A stretch of 64,000 bases of DNA from contig NZ_CP137338.1 in assembly GCF_044923475.1 (NCBI RefSeq), positions 186,001 to 250,000 of the forward strand, given 5' to 3'. Source of the DNA: JAAURS01 sp044923475 (GTDB lineage Bacteria; Cyanobacteriota; Cyanobacteriia; Thermosynechococcales; Thermosynechococcaceae). Under the pieces are notes generated by a model, which saw only the letters and a program-made list of their open reading frames with translations, ran no database searches and was not told the origin of the DNA. This document shows, piece after piece, positions 9,011 to 17,921 of this stretch (its first letter is position 1; each line of letters opens with the position of its first letter). A program made the translations under genes and the position numbers.

Positions 9011-11107
9011 TCAGACTACCGTTGCTTGGGTCAGTTGATGCAGTTTCTCCACCAAGAGACTTAGAAACAACCCCACGTCCGTCACCACGCCGACGGATTC
9101 TAAAGAACCGCGATCGCTGAGCTTTGTCACCACTGCTGGATTGATATCGACGCAAAATAGCTTCACGCCAGCGGGAGTCATGTTGCCCACCCCAATCGAA
9201 TGCAGCATGGACGACAGCATCAGAATCAAATCGGCTCCTTTAATGAGTTGGGCGTAGTCTGCCTGGGCTTGGATTAAATTCATCTCGGTATCCGGCAGCG
9301 GACCGTCATCGCGAATCGAACCGGCCAGCGCGAAGGGAACGTCACGTTTGACGCATTCGTAAAATATCCCTTTGGTTAAAACGCCCTGCTCCACCGCGTT
9401 GGCAATACTGCCGCACCTGCGAATTAAATTGATGGCCTTCAGGTGGTGGCGGTGGCCGCCGTGGACCGAATTGCCTCGCTGTACGTCGATCCCCAGAGAA
9501 GTCCCGAGGAGGGCTTGCTCGATATCGTGAACGGCGATCGCATTCCCCCCCAATAGCGCCTGTACGTACCCCTCCCGGATCAGCGCAGACAAATGCGCCC
9601 CGCCCCCCGTATGAATCACCACGGGACCCGCCACAACAACTGCCTTACGGCCTTGGTCGCGGATGCGGCGAAAGTCCCAAGCGAGTTGCTCCACGACTAA
9701 TTCCACCCGTCGCTCGCTCGAAACGCCAGATCCCATAAAGCTAAACTCTGCGGGCGGTCGAGCTTCTCGCGATTCGGGCTTGCGAACTGTGCGCAGGCCG
9801 TCCACGCCTACGACCACGCGATCTCCCACCGCTAAATCTCGCAGCAGCTTGCACTGGGCCACGAGACCTGTAGGGGTTTGGGTGAGGGCGATCGCCCCGT
9901 CCATGCGCTGATTCCCAACGAGAATCCATTGGCCATCCACCCGCACTTCCGTCGGGTAAATCGTGCTGACGTAAAAATCATCCGGTGCAACCCCAGCAAT
10001 TTCGACAGGTTCGAGCTTGGCATCGCAGACTTCTGGCAAGTTGGGCACTGCGCCTAAGTCGATGAGCTGGGCCACAATGGTTTCCATCAGCGCTGTTGAA
10101 GGCGTAATGACTTTAAATTCTGCGGAAGACGTGCTCTGCCGTCGCTCGCCCAAGTTAAAGTTCAAAATCTGGAAACTGCCGCCCGCATCGACGATGTAGT
10201 CTAAAGCTCGCTCCATCAGTCTGGAATCGAGCAGGTGACCCTCCATGCGCAGAATGCAGCTTTCGATGTCGGCCTTGGCATGAACCGTGGGTTGCAGAGG
10301 CTCCGTCACCCGCAAGGTCAAGCATTTGGCCGCGCCGCCCGCTTTCATGAACTCGGTGAGGGGCGTTTCAAATACCTGGAACCCGCAGTCGCCCAGGCGA
10401 TGTTTCAATGCCTCGCTGGCTTGGTTCAGCACGATCGCCCGATCGATATTGACCGCATTGCAGGCAAAGTTGATCGCATCGGATTCGGCGATCGCAATTC
10501 GCTTTTCTGCGGCCACGCGTTGCTCGATCAGCCGATTAGAATAGGCATCGAAGGCATCGGGGTAGTACAGCAAATAGCCCTGACTCAGCGGGCAAAAGCA
10601 AGTATCTAGGTGATAAAAACGCTCGTCGATCAGCCGCAGCGACAGCACTTCGATATCCAGCCACTTCGCGATCGTCTGATGGGAATCCAGTTCCGAACGC
10701 TGACCGTAGCCCGCCCAGAGCCACTGACCGTCGCGATCGAGCAACGCGTCCCCAGCCCCCTCAAAGGGGAGATCTTTCGGTAATTCGTGGACTTGGTACC
10801 CCTGGGATTGAAACCACTGCTTGAAGTAGGGTTCCTCGCCTTGACGTTCTTTGTGATAGAACCGACTGACAACGGCAGTCTTCCCCAACACCAATCCGGC
10901 ATTGGCGGTAAAGACCATATCGGGCCATCCGGCCTGGGGTTCGATAGTATCGACAATGGCGTGTTCTTTGAGGATGTCAAACAAGCCTTGCCACTGCTGC
11001 TGGGCTAAATCTGGGGAAGGTTTGTGCAAGTTTCCTTCCATCCAGGGATTAATCACGTAGTCTACGTCGTAGTATGTGGGGGGGCACATCAACACTCGAA
11101 TCGTCAC
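9011..11107 (-). CDS. argZ: Bifunctional arginine dihydrolase / ornithine cyclodeaminase
   Basis: A 698-residue protein of the ArgZ/AgrE type. The N-terminal guanidino-modifying domain hydrolyses arginine directly to ornithine, CO2 and ammonia (in Synechocystis the arginine step of an ornithine-ammonia cycle). The C-terminal domain is LOR/SDH-like; in Anabaena AgrE it converts ornithine to proline. The conserved MCPPTYYDVDYVINPWMEGN start is seen, as is the likely nucleophile Cys in GGAAKCLTLR. GTG at 11107 is preferred over the upstream ATG at 11140 because GAGAGG lies about nine bases before it and the conserved motif begins four codons later. The gene mobilises nitrogen from arginine or cyanophycin. 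It sits about 6.8 kb from ntcA, and I saw no NtcA site in front of it. Confidence 0.9.
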   Translation of the reverse strand: MTIRVLMCPPTYYDVDYVINPWMEGNLHKPSPDLAQQQWQGLFDILKEHAIVDTIEPQAGWPDMVFTANAGLVLGKTAVVSRFYHKERQGEEPYFKQWFQSQGYQVHELPKDLPFEGAGDALLDRDGQWLWAGYGQRSELDSHQTIAKWLDIEVLSLRLIDERFYHLDTCFCPLSQGYLLYYPDAFDAYSNRLIEQRVAAEKRIAIAESDAINFACNAVNIDRAIVLNQASEALKHRLGDCGFQVFETPLTEFMKAGGAAKCLTLRVTEPLQPTVHAKADIESCILRMEGHLLDSRLMERALDYIVDAGGSFQILNFNLGERRQSTSSAEFKVITPSTALMETIVAQLIDLGAVPNLPEVCDAKLEPVEIAGVAPDDFYVSTIYPTEVRVDGQWILVGNQRMDGAIALTQTPTGLVAQCKLLRDLAVGDRVVVGVDGLRTVRKPESREARPPAEFSFMGSGVSSERRVELVVEQLAWDFRRIRDQGRKAVVVAGPVVIHTGGGAHLSALIREGYVQALLGGNAIAVHDIEQALLGTSLGIDVQRGNSVHGGHRHHLKAINLIRRCGSIANAVEQGVLTKGIFYECVKRDVPFALAGSIRDDGPLPDTEMNLIQAQADYAQLIKGADLILMLSSMLHSIGVGNMTPAGVKLFCVDINPAVVTKLSDRGSLESVGVVTDVGLFLSLLVEKLHQLTQATVV

Positions 11108-11205
11108 GGTCTTTTTCCTCTCGAGATGAGATAGGTACATGTTGGCAGATCTTGCCCGATCGAGGTTCAGTTCTAGAATGAATAAAGCTGCGCAATTACA
11201 AATAG

Positions 11206-11871
11206 ATGCCTTTAACGCTGCTAATTGTAGAAGACGATCCGGCTATATCGCTGGCTTTAATCGATCACTTTGAAGCCGAAAGCTATGGTGTGCTCTCGGC
11301 TTCGACGGGAGAAGCGGCTTTGGAAATGCTGGAACGCTATCATCCCCATCTGGTGATCGCAGACATCACGCTGCCGAAAATGGACGGCTACGAGCTGGTG
11401 CGAAAACTGCGGATGTTGCCCGCCCACCGACTGCTGCCGATTATTTTGCTAACGGCAAGGGGGCAGGTGGAAGATCGGGTGCGCGGATATCAGCTGGGCT
11501 GCGATGTGTACATTTCCAAGCCGTTCGACCTTTTGGAACTCTCGGCAGTGGTGCGGAACTTGCTCGATCGCTCTCAGATGCAGCAGTCGGAATTGCACGT
11601 TCGCGCTCAAGGGGAGTTAACTCAGGCTCGTCCGTCTACCTCCAACGAAGTTACTTTAACAGAGCGCGAGGGGCAGGTCTTGGATTTTCTTTGTCATGGG
11701 TTGTCCAACCGCCACATCGGCTTAAAACTGAAGCTCAGTCCGCGTACGGTGGAGAAGTACGTGAGTCGTTTGCTCCAAAGGACGGACTCTAGCAATCGAG
11801 CGGATTTGGTGCGCTACGCGATGGAGCACCAGCTCGTAGAACGGCGATCGCCCACCGATACTACCGACTGA
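11206..11871 (+). CDS. NarL/LuxR-type response regulator
   Basis: A 221-residue two-component response regulator. The receiver domain (residues 3-120) has the acidic pair in VEDDPA, the phospho-acceptor Asp in VIADITLPKMDG (about residue 54) and the conserved Lys in YISKPFD. The output domain (about 150-212) is a LuxR-type helix-turn-helix (LTEREGQVLDFLCHGLSN...). No histidine kinase is adjacent, so it is an orphan here. It diverges from argZ across about 98 bp, and its last 11 bases overlap the convergent phosphatase gene. Confidence 0.9.
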   Translation: MPLTLLIVEDDPAISLALIDHFEAESYGVLSASTGEAALEMLERYHPHLVIADITLPKMDGYELVRKLRMLPAHRLLPIILLTARGQVEDRVRGYQLGCDVYISKPFDLLELSAVVRNLLDRSQMQQSELHVRAQGELTQARPSTSNEVTLTEREGQVLDFLCHGLSNRHIGLKLKLSPRTVEKYVSRLLQRTDSSNRADLVRYAMEHQLVERRSPTDTTD

Positions 11872-12367
11872 CGCCGATCGGATTTTCTCTGACGTGGGCT
11901 AGCAAGCCGCTACAGGCATCTCGCAGCAGGTCGATGACGCGGTCGAACCCATCGGGACCGCCGTAGTAGGGGTCGGGGACTTCCGTTTGCGGCGATCGCC
12001 CCGCCTCAGAAGTCCGCTCGCAAAAGTCGCACATGAGGCGAATTTTGGGGTGGTAGCGTCCGGTGCGATCGCGCTCCAGCAACGTGCGGTAGTTATCGCG
12101 ATCCATGGCCAGAATCAGGTCGAACTGCTCGAAGTCTGCTGGTTCGACCCTTCGACTGCGCCCGCTGAGGGAGATGCCCTGTCGGCGGGCTGCTGCGGTC
12201 ATGCGCGGGTCGGGCGGTTCGCCGATGTGGTAGCCGCTGGTGCCTGCGGAGTCGCAGACGATCTGTCCGTCTAACCCTGCTTGCGCGATGAAATGGTTCA
12301 TGATGCCTTCAGCAGAGGGCGATCGGCAGATATTGCCCAAACAAACAAAGAGAAGTTTTACCGCCAT
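11861..12367 (-). CDS. Low-molecular-weight protein-tyrosine phosphatase
   Basis: A 168-residue LMW-PTP. The P-loop CLGNICRS (CX5R) lies near the N-terminus and the general-acid DPYYGG (Asp-Pro-Tyr-Tyr) near residue 128. The start at ATG 12367 (MAVKLLFVCLGNICRS) fits the family. A longer frame reaching 12421 would run into the upstream carotenoid oxygenase gene. Members dephosphorylate tyrosine kinases or small arsenate-type substrates; in cyanobacteria one acts on photosynthesis and polysaccharide-related proteins. It lies 29 bp downstream of the carotenoid oxygenase gene on the same strand. Confidence 0.9.
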   Translation of the reverse strand: MAVKLLFVCLGNICRSPSAEGIMNHFIAQAGLDGQIVCDSAGTSGYHIGEPPDPRMTAAARRQGISLSGRSRRVEPADFEQFDLILAMDRDNYRTLLERDRTGRYHPKIRLMCDFCERTSEAGRSPQTEVPDPYYGGPDGFDRVIDLLRDACSGLLAHVRENPIGVSR

Positions 12368-12396
12368 CGTCTTAGCCCAACGTCTGACACATTGCT

Positions 12397-13857
12397 TCAA
12401 AAAACCTGGGGCACAAAGCACCCATGCAAACCATAGGGAACGTGATGGGTTAAATGTAAGCGGGCAAGGGGACCTTTTTCAAGGTCTTGATTATCCAAAA
12501 TGATAATATCCGTGCGGTGATGGGACGCGTCGTAGACCAAACTCAGGATCCAGCCCGCGTCTTCAGCACAAGCGTGGGGTTTTGCCACAAACAGCGGTTC
12601 GCTGACAAATCCATGGGGGGCAGCACTCCAAAGAGATTGAGTCCCAGCCTTCAGGTCTAGCTTCAGGATGGCCTGGAGGGGCGCGTTGCCGATCGATTCG
12701 TGGGCGGTCCCGATGGTGACAAATTGGTAGGGACGGCCTACTTGTTGCGGGTTTAGGGTAGGAAATTCGCAGCAGCGGGTCGCGATCGCCTCATGCTCGA
12801 CGGTTTTAGCGGCAAGATCGATCCGAAACCGCCAGAGTTGACCTTCGGGCAGCGTTGCAAAGTCAATGTCTCGAAAATCTTGCTCGGGGTCGACGGTCGG
12901 GAAATTCTCGTAGCAGATGGAATCGACGACCAAGGTGTCGCCGTCTTCGTAGGCGTTGGCGTGGTGAAACACGAAGCAGGAGGCAGTTTCTAAGGTTTGA
13001 ACTGCCCCTTCGCCTCGGGGCACGATCCAGACGCGGGTGGGCCGATCGGCTTTGAAGTCGATGCACTGGCCTGCGCCGCGAAGCCCCAATACAAAGGGGA
13101 ACGGGTTGAGCGCAACTGGATTTTGGAAAAAGATATAGTAGCGGGGCGTCAGGATGAAGTCGTGGATAAAGGCAAAACCGGGAATGTTAAAGCTTTTAAC
13201 TCGAATCAAATGCCCCTTTAAGTCGAGTTCGTGGACCGCCACTTGGGTGGTCAGCCCCGTCTTCAGGGAAAAATTCACTAGAATCGGGTCTTGCCCCGGT
13301 TCGCCCGGATCGATGCGGGGGTGAGCCGACCAAGCATCGCTGGGCTTGAGGATGTCGCCTACTGTGCTAGGGCCGAGGGTTTCCAGGGTGGCGGGGTTGA
13401 GTTCGTGGGGGAGTCCGGCTTCCCACAGGGCTAGGAGGCGATCGCCCCAGTACACCACATTCGTATTGGCAATATTTTTGACCTTCAGGTCGAACAGGTT
13501 CGCGAGCCACCCCCCCGGTTTCTGGGTGCCAAATACCCCGCGATACAGGATTTTGCCCGCCGCCGATTCCGCCAAAAAGCCTTCGGTGCGGACGTAGCGA
13601 TTGCGGAAGGTCGCTTTACCGTCTTTAAATGTAATGGCGCAGACCATCCCGTCCCCATCAAACGGGTGTTGGAGCGGCGTGCCGTTTACATCCAGTTTTC
13701 CAGGCCCGTTGCGAAACAACGTCCCTTCTAACTCGGCGGGAATTTCCCCTTCAATGTCTTCGATGGCATAGCTGTATTCCGTCGTCAGGGATTCGTAGCC
13801 GCGCTGCCAATCGGCGACGCGATAGGCGGCAGCAGGGCGAGTGTCTACAGAGGTCAT
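12397..13857 (-). CDS. Carotenoid oxygenase (apocarotenoid 15,15'-oxygenase-like)
   Basis: A 486-residue member of the RPE65/carotenoid cleavage family, similar in length to Synechocystis ACO (Diox1), which cleaves apocarotenals to retinal. The family's four iron-binding His are represented by conserved contexts: SAHPRIDP, FIHDFILTP, FHHANAYEDGD and the C-terminal LHGCFVP. The start MTSVDTRPAAAY precedes the usual GEIPAELEGTLFRNGPG motif. The product is probably an apocarotenoid or retinal. It has the same orientation as the downstream phosphatase and the upstream BT1 transporter (34 bp gap). Confidence 0.9.
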   Translation of the reverse strand: MTSVDTRPAAAYRVADWQRGYESLTTEYSYAIEDIEGEIPAELEGTLFRNGPGKLDVNGTPLQHPFDGDGMVCAITFKDGKATFRNRYVRTEGFLAESAAGKILYRGVFGTQKPGGWLANLFDLKVKNIANTNVVYWGDRLLALWEAGLPHELNPATLETLGPSTVGDILKPSDAWSAHPRIDPGEPGQDPILVNFSLKTGLTTQVAVHELDLKGHLIRVKSFNIPGFAFIHDFILTPRYYIFFQNPVALNPFPFVLGLRGAGQCIDFKADRPTRVWIVPRGEGAVQTLETASCFVFHHANAYEDGDTLVVDSICYENFPTVDPEQDFRDIDFATLPEGQLWRFRIDLAAKTVEHEAIATRCCEFPTLNPQQVGRPYQFVTIGTAHESIGNAPLQAILKLDLKAGTQSLWSAAPHGFVSEPLFVAKPHACAEDAGWILSLVYDASHHRTDIIILDNQDLEKGPLARLHLTHHVPYGLHGCFVPQVF

Positions 13858-13891
13858 AGGTTAGCGCTCGAACAGGAGTGGGGACTAAACA

Positions 13892-15307
13892 TTAAGGCGA
13901 GGTATCGGAAACCAGACGGATGTGGGCTTCCAGTTCTGCTTCCGCTAGAAGCACCTCGGAAGAACGGCTCAGATCTGGAACTCGCTCCGGCTCGCCATCG
14001 GAAACGCCGTCAGGGACCCAGCGCAGCATGGGTAACGGCAGCAGCGTTGCCAGATTGGTCGCTAATACCAACCGCCAGAGGTTTGCAAAGTCGGTATCGG
14101 TTACGCCGAGCCAGTGGGTTAACAGCGCGCCGGACTCGTGGGATACGATCCCAGCCAGGTTGCAGATAGACATCAGAATGGCAAACATCGTCGCTTCCAC
14201 GCCCGGCGGGCAGAGTTGCGCTGCCAAAATCAAGACGGGCATGAAGGCAATTTGCCCCATCACCGTCAAAATGAGGCTGTCGCCCAAGCTAAACCATCGA
14301 TCGTCAATGCCCAGAGCGCGATTGGCATGGGTGACCAAAATTAGGGAGGTCATTCCCAACCCGGCGGAAATCAGGGTGCTCCACAGAAAAATCTGGCGGA
14401 GGGGCACCGCTTTGAGAAAGCGCTGAAACGCCCAAACGCCCAACAGGGAGGCCACGCTGGTCACCAGCCGCACCCGCCCTAAAAATTCTGGCCCGAACCC
14501 GAGATCGTTGGTGGAAAAGAAGAAAAAGGCAGAGTCCGAACTTGGGGTCGCCTGCCACAAAAACACGAACAAGACGGGCAGCCAGATGGTCTTTTGACCG
14601 ATCGCCACTCCGATTTTCTGAAGCTGCGACTTTGCCGCGCCAAAGTTTTGCGGCATCGCAACCTTGGCATCCTGAATCAGGCTGGCCGTAATCAAGACCA
14701 GCAATGGAAAGCTGGCTGTAATCAAAAAGATGTTACGAATGCTCAGATGCTCTAGCAAAAAGCCGCTCAAATAGGCTGTCACCAGCCCCCCCAATGCCGT
14801 CGTTGCCCAGCAAAGCGACTGAAGGGAACCCGCGTCAGCCTGCGACTGCGACTCGTCGCGGATGCGCTCCACCACAATGGAATCGACGATCACGTCGCTG
14901 ACGGCGATCGCCAACGAACACAGCGTAATCGTCACCATCGCGGCGATCGCAGAGTGGACCACCGTCCCCATCGCTACCCAAGCCCCGCAGCCCAAAAGGC
15001 TGGAGATTAACAGGTAGGAGCGACGGCGATAGCCAAAAATGGGCAAACTGTCAGACAAAAAGCCAAAGATCGGCTTGATCACCCACGGCAAAGAAACGAC
15101 CCCCATCATGGCGGCCACTTCAGCGGGGGTCAGCCCTAGATCGTCCTTCAGGAAAAAGCTAGTGGCCAGGCGGGCCAAACCTAAAATCCCCTGGACGAAG
15201 TAAACCACCAAGATGGCAAACAACTCCCAGCTTGGCTCTTGACCGAACAAAAGCGTTTGCTTGAGCGCTACCTTGAATCGAGGCGAGTCCGGAACAGACA
15301 CAACCAT
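13892..15307 (-). CDS. BT1/FBT family folate-biopterin type transporter (MFS)
   Basis: A 471-residue polytopic inner-membrane protein with about 12 hydrophobic segments. It carries the family signatures LGLTPAEVAAMMGVVSLPW and KPIFGFLSDSLPIFGYRRR near the N-terminus. In Synechocystis the homologue transports folates, and plant plastid homologues move folate or pterins. The C-terminal ~40 residues are polar and acidic. The substrate is inferred from family only. Confidence 0.85.
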   Translation of the reverse strand: MVVSVPDSPRFKVALKQTLLFGQEPSWELFAILVVYFVQGILGLARLATSFFLKDDLGLTPAEVAAMMGVVSLPWVIKPIFGFLSDSLPIFGYRRRSYLLISSLLGCGAWVAMGTVVHSAIAAMVTITLCSLAIAVSDVIVDSIVVERIRDESQSQADAGSLQSLCWATTALGGLVTAYLSGFLLEHLSIRNIFLITASFPLLVLITASLIQDAKVAMPQNFGAAKSQLQKIGVAIGQKTIWLPVLFVFLWQATPSSDSAFFFFSTNDLGFGPEFLGRVRLVTSVASLLGVWAFQRFLKAVPLRQIFLWSTLISAGLGMTSLILVTHANRALGIDDRWFSLGDSLILTVMGQIAFMPVLILAAQLCPPGVEATMFAILMSICNLAGIVSHESGALLTHWLGVTDTDFANLWRLVLATNLATLLPLPMLRWVPDGVSDGEPERVPDLSRSSEVLLAEAELEAHIRLVSDTSP

Positions 15308-15368
15308 TGAGGATCGTTAACAAATATCAACTTTCTTATCATACCTTTGTCGTCCGGGAAGGGGGGAC

Positions 15369-16784
15369 TCAAGGTAGCCATTGAGGCTCGGCCCCCACTG
15401 CAACCACCTTAGGGCTGGCATTGGACTCCGTCAGTGCCAGAGACCAAATATTGGCTGGGACGGGTTGGGCCGATCCGCCCGCAGTAGTTGCTGTGCCTCG
15501 ATCGAACAAAAGCTGAGAGCCATCTGGTGCAAGGCTGAGGGTAACGTTGCGCTGGAGGGGGAGGGTCAGCAGTTCGCTGGGCTTTCCCGTCTTTAAGTCA
15601 ATTTTGGCGATGAAGGGCTGCTCTTGGTAGTCTTTTCCGGTTATCAGCCGGGTCAGCAGGCAGTACAGCGCGTCTCGCTGCGCGGTAAAAGTAGTGCTGA
15701 GAATGGATCCGGTTGTGCGCAGCAATTCTCTAGGATCGCCTTGGCTGCTGACCAGAAACAAGGAGCGGGTATAGTCCGTATTGAATTTCACCATGGTGGC
15801 GGCGGACCCGTCGCGGGCAAAGTTCAGTACCATGCCGTACTGGGGCAAAAAATCCAGGACTTGCTCTGCGGCAGCTTTTTGTTCGAGGGGGATGATGGCC
15901 AGTCCCTTGCCTTGAGCTGCCACTAAGGTTTCGCTGTCGGGAGCCAGCAAAAAATCTCCCGCGCTGTCGATTTTAATCGGCTCTGGCGTTCCGCTGCCGC
16001 GAATTTGCCACAGGCCTGTTTCGCTGGCATTCTGACGGGCAGAGCGCTGCACCACAATGCGATCGCCGTTGGCCGACAGATCGAATTTCAAAATTTGGTA
16101 GTCCTGGTTGTCCAAAACCAGATCGACCTGTCCTAGCTGAGTGTCTGCTAGTCCGGTTGTGGCTTTATAGAGCTTTGAATTGAGTTCGCTGGGATTGGCC
16201 GCACTGCGATCGGTGGCGGTAAAGAGGAGGCGATCGCCTTTAGGGTAAGCCTTAAAGTGGTGTACCGATAGGTTGGCGGGCGTTACAACCGTTTTTTTGT
16301 CCTGGGTGAGGTTGTAGAGAACGATCCGTCCCGCTTCATCCCCGTTGACGCCGAGATAGGCAAAGGCTAAATCCCGGCTCTTAAACTGAGCGTTAAAGGG
16401 AACGACCGCACCGCCCGCTGCCGCTTTAGCGCCGTCGAGGGTGAGCTGAAACGACTGTCCGTAGGGTGCGGGTCGGGTCAGGGTGTAGGCCAAGCGCCGC
16501 CCCGACCAGCTCGTTTTGCCCGGTAAGGCTGGCGAGATCTGGATCTGCTGCGAGACGCTATCCCAATTCATGGGGCGATTGAAGGTCAGCGTAAAGGCGA
16601 TATCTTCCGCGCCGACGGACTCCTCGGCCCAGCTAAAGTCTCGAACTTGGGGGCGGGTGCGATCGCCCCAAATGAGCAGCAGGCCCAAGACCAGCCACAG
16701 CACTGCGATGAGGCCCACCACGAAACGATCTAAAGGATGAGTTAAAAACGAAACGCGTTTAAGAAATCCTTTCATGAACATCAT
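15369..16784 (-). CDS. Membrane-anchored protein with predicted Ig-like and beta-propeller regions
   Basis: A 471-residue protein with one N-terminal transmembrane helix (about residues 20-42, VVGLIAVLWLVLGLLLIW). A region resembling bacterial Ig-like domains follows (about 50-130, FTLTFNRPMNWDS), then repeated blocks of TolB/WD40-like strands (FLLAPDSETLVAAQ, LSLAPDGSQLLFDRG). It is probably a periplasmic-facing protein tethered to the membrane. I do not recognise a specific family or function. Several in-frame Met codons (16784, 16781, 16775) leave the start uncertain. It lies 35 bp downstream of fabI on the same strand. Confidence 0.6.
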   Translation of the reverse strand: MMFMKGFLKRVSFLTHPLDRFVVGLIAVLWLVLGLLLIWGDRTRPQVRDFSWAEESVGAEDIAFTLTFNRPMNWDSVSQQIQISPALPGKTSWSGRRLAYTLTRPAPYGQSFQLTLDGAKAAAGGAVVPFNAQFKSRDLAFAYLGVNGDEAGRIVLYNLTQDKKTVVTPANLSVHHFKAYPKGDRLLFTATDRSAANPSELNSKLYKATTGLADTQLGQVDLVLDNQDYQILKFDLSANGDRIVVQRSARQNASETGLWQIRGSGTPEPIKIDSAGDFLLAPDSETLVAAQGKGLAIIPLEQKAAAEQVLDFLPQYGMVLNFARDGSAATMVKFNTDYTRSLFLVSSQGDPRELLRTTGSILSTTFTAQRDALYCLLTRLITGKDYQEQPFIAKIDLKTGKPSELLTLPLQRNVTLSLAPDGSQLLFDRGTATTAGGSAQPVPANIWSLALTESNASPKVVAVGAEPQWLP

Positions 16785-16819
16785 TCAATCTGAGAGGGAT
16801 AAAGCGAGATGCGTCCAGC

Positions 16820-17596
16820 TTACATCCCCATAATGGAATAACCGGAATCCACGTAAAGCACTTGGCCCGTGATGCCGCTGGCGAGGTCGCTGCACAAGAA
16901 TGCAGCCGCATTCCCCACCTCAATCTGCGTGACGGTGCGGCGCAGAGGTGCAATTTCTTCGACGTGATGGATCATGTCTAGGATTCCGCCCACCGCCGAA
17001 GATGCCAGGGTTCGAATCGGGCCAGCAGAAATGGCATTCACTCGCACGTTCTGAGGGCCGAGTTCGGCTGCGAGGTAGCGCACGTTCATTTCTAAAGCTG
17101 CTTTGGCAATTCCCATGACGTTATAGTTGGGCACCACCCGCGCGCCACCGAGGTAGCTCAGGGTTACGATGCTGCCGCCTTCGGACATGAGAGGCTTAGC
17201 GGCTCCGCTGAGGCTGATGAGGGAATGGGCGCTGATGTCGAGGGCAAGGTTGAAGTTTTCGACTTTGGTATTGCTGAAATCTCCGCTCAAGTCTTCTTTA
17301 CTCGCAAAGGCCAAGCAGTGAATCAGGATATCTAACTTGCCCCATCGGTCTTTAATGGCTGCAAAGGTTTCTTCTACCTGAGCTGCATCCTGCACGTTGC
17401 ATGGCAAAAACAGACTGGGGTTCAGGGGTTCCACCAGGGATTTGACCTTGTCTTCCATCCGTCCCCGTTCGTCGGGCAAGTAGGTAATGCCCAGGTTGGC
17501 TCCGGCGGCATGGAGCTGTTGGGCAATCCCCCAGGCAATGGAACGGTTGTTCGCAATCCCAGTGACAAGAGCGTTTTTTCCGTGTAGGTCGAGCAT
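16820..17596 (-). CDS. fabI: Enoyl-[acyl-carrier-protein] reductase FabI
   Basis: A 258-residue short-chain dehydrogenase-type enoyl-ACP reductase, which performs the last reduction of each fatty-acid elongation cycle with NAD(P)H. The start is MLDLHGKNALVTGIANNRSI, which contains the nucleotide-binding region. The catalytic Tyr-X6-Lys is seen in YNVMGIAK (about residues 160-167), and the C-terminus ends LYVDSGYSIMGM as in FabI. It is divergently transcribed from ntcA across 325 bp. Confidence 0.95.
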   Translation of the reverse strand: MLDLHGKNALVTGIANNRSIAWGIAQQLHAAGANLGITYLPDERGRMEDKVKSLVEPLNPSLFLPCNVQDAAQVEETFAAIKDRWGKLDILIHCLAFASKEDLSGDFSNTKVENFNLALDISAHSLISLSGAAKPLMSEGGSIVTLSYLGGARVVPNYNVMGIAKAALEMNVRYLAAELGPQNVRVNAISAGPIRTLASSAVGGILDMIHHVEEIAPLRRTVTQIEVGNAAAFLCSDLASGITGQVLYVDSGYSIMGM

Positions 17597-17712
17597 GGGC
17601 GTGGTTCTAGTCTTGATTTACGGTGCAGTTGCTGCCTACCCATTCTTGCAGCTTATGGGTCGATCGGAGAGGCTTCGATCTGAGCCGCAAACCTTCAGAT
17701 ATCGAAACAGCA

Positions 17713-17761
17713 ATCTATACAGATGTATCAAATATGTTCGTATAATGTACTTCTTGATACA
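17713..17761 (+). promoter_or_regulatory. Putative ntcA promoter with nested inverted repeats
   Basis: A TATAAT hexamer sits at 17741-17746, about 175 bp before the ntcA start. Around it are ATACAGATGTAT (17717-17728, a near-perfect palindrome) and TGTATCAA / TTGATACA (17724-17731 and 17754-17761), which form an exact 8-bp inverted repeat enclosing the -10 box. I find no good -35 hexamer, as expected for an activated promoter, and no canonical GTA-N8-TAC NtcA site. The assignment is inferred from sequence only. Confidence 0.4.
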
Positions 17762-17812
17762 ATCGCTCCATCTTGAGTCCGATTAAGTGAGTTATATTAC
17801 CTATTAATCAAA

Positions 17813-17877
17813 GGCTAAATAAGATAGCTTCATCTCAATTCTTTGAGAAAATAGATGAAGTTCGCTTCAGTTTAGCC
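17813..17877 (+). promoter_or_regulatory. Nested stem-loop in ntcA leader
   Basis: Three nested, exactly complementary arms occur in the 65 bases that end 44 bp before the ntcA ATG. They are GGCTAAA (17813-17819) with TTTAGCC (17871-17877), CTTCATCT (17828-17835) with AGATGAAG (17853-17860), and TTCT (17839-17842) with AGAA (17846-17849) around a TTG loop. With the -10 box at 17741, the structure would lie inside the 5' untranslated leader. Its function is unknown. Confidence 0.5.
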
Positions 17878-17921
17878 AAAAAAATGAAGATGATGATTCG
17901 GGACGCGATCGGGATAAAGAT

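Noticed and set aside
17597..17921. Canonical NtcA site (GTA-N8-TAC) in the ntcA promoter
   Set aside because: The best candidates, GTATCAAATATGTT and GTATAATGTAC, fail at the last triplet or in spacing.
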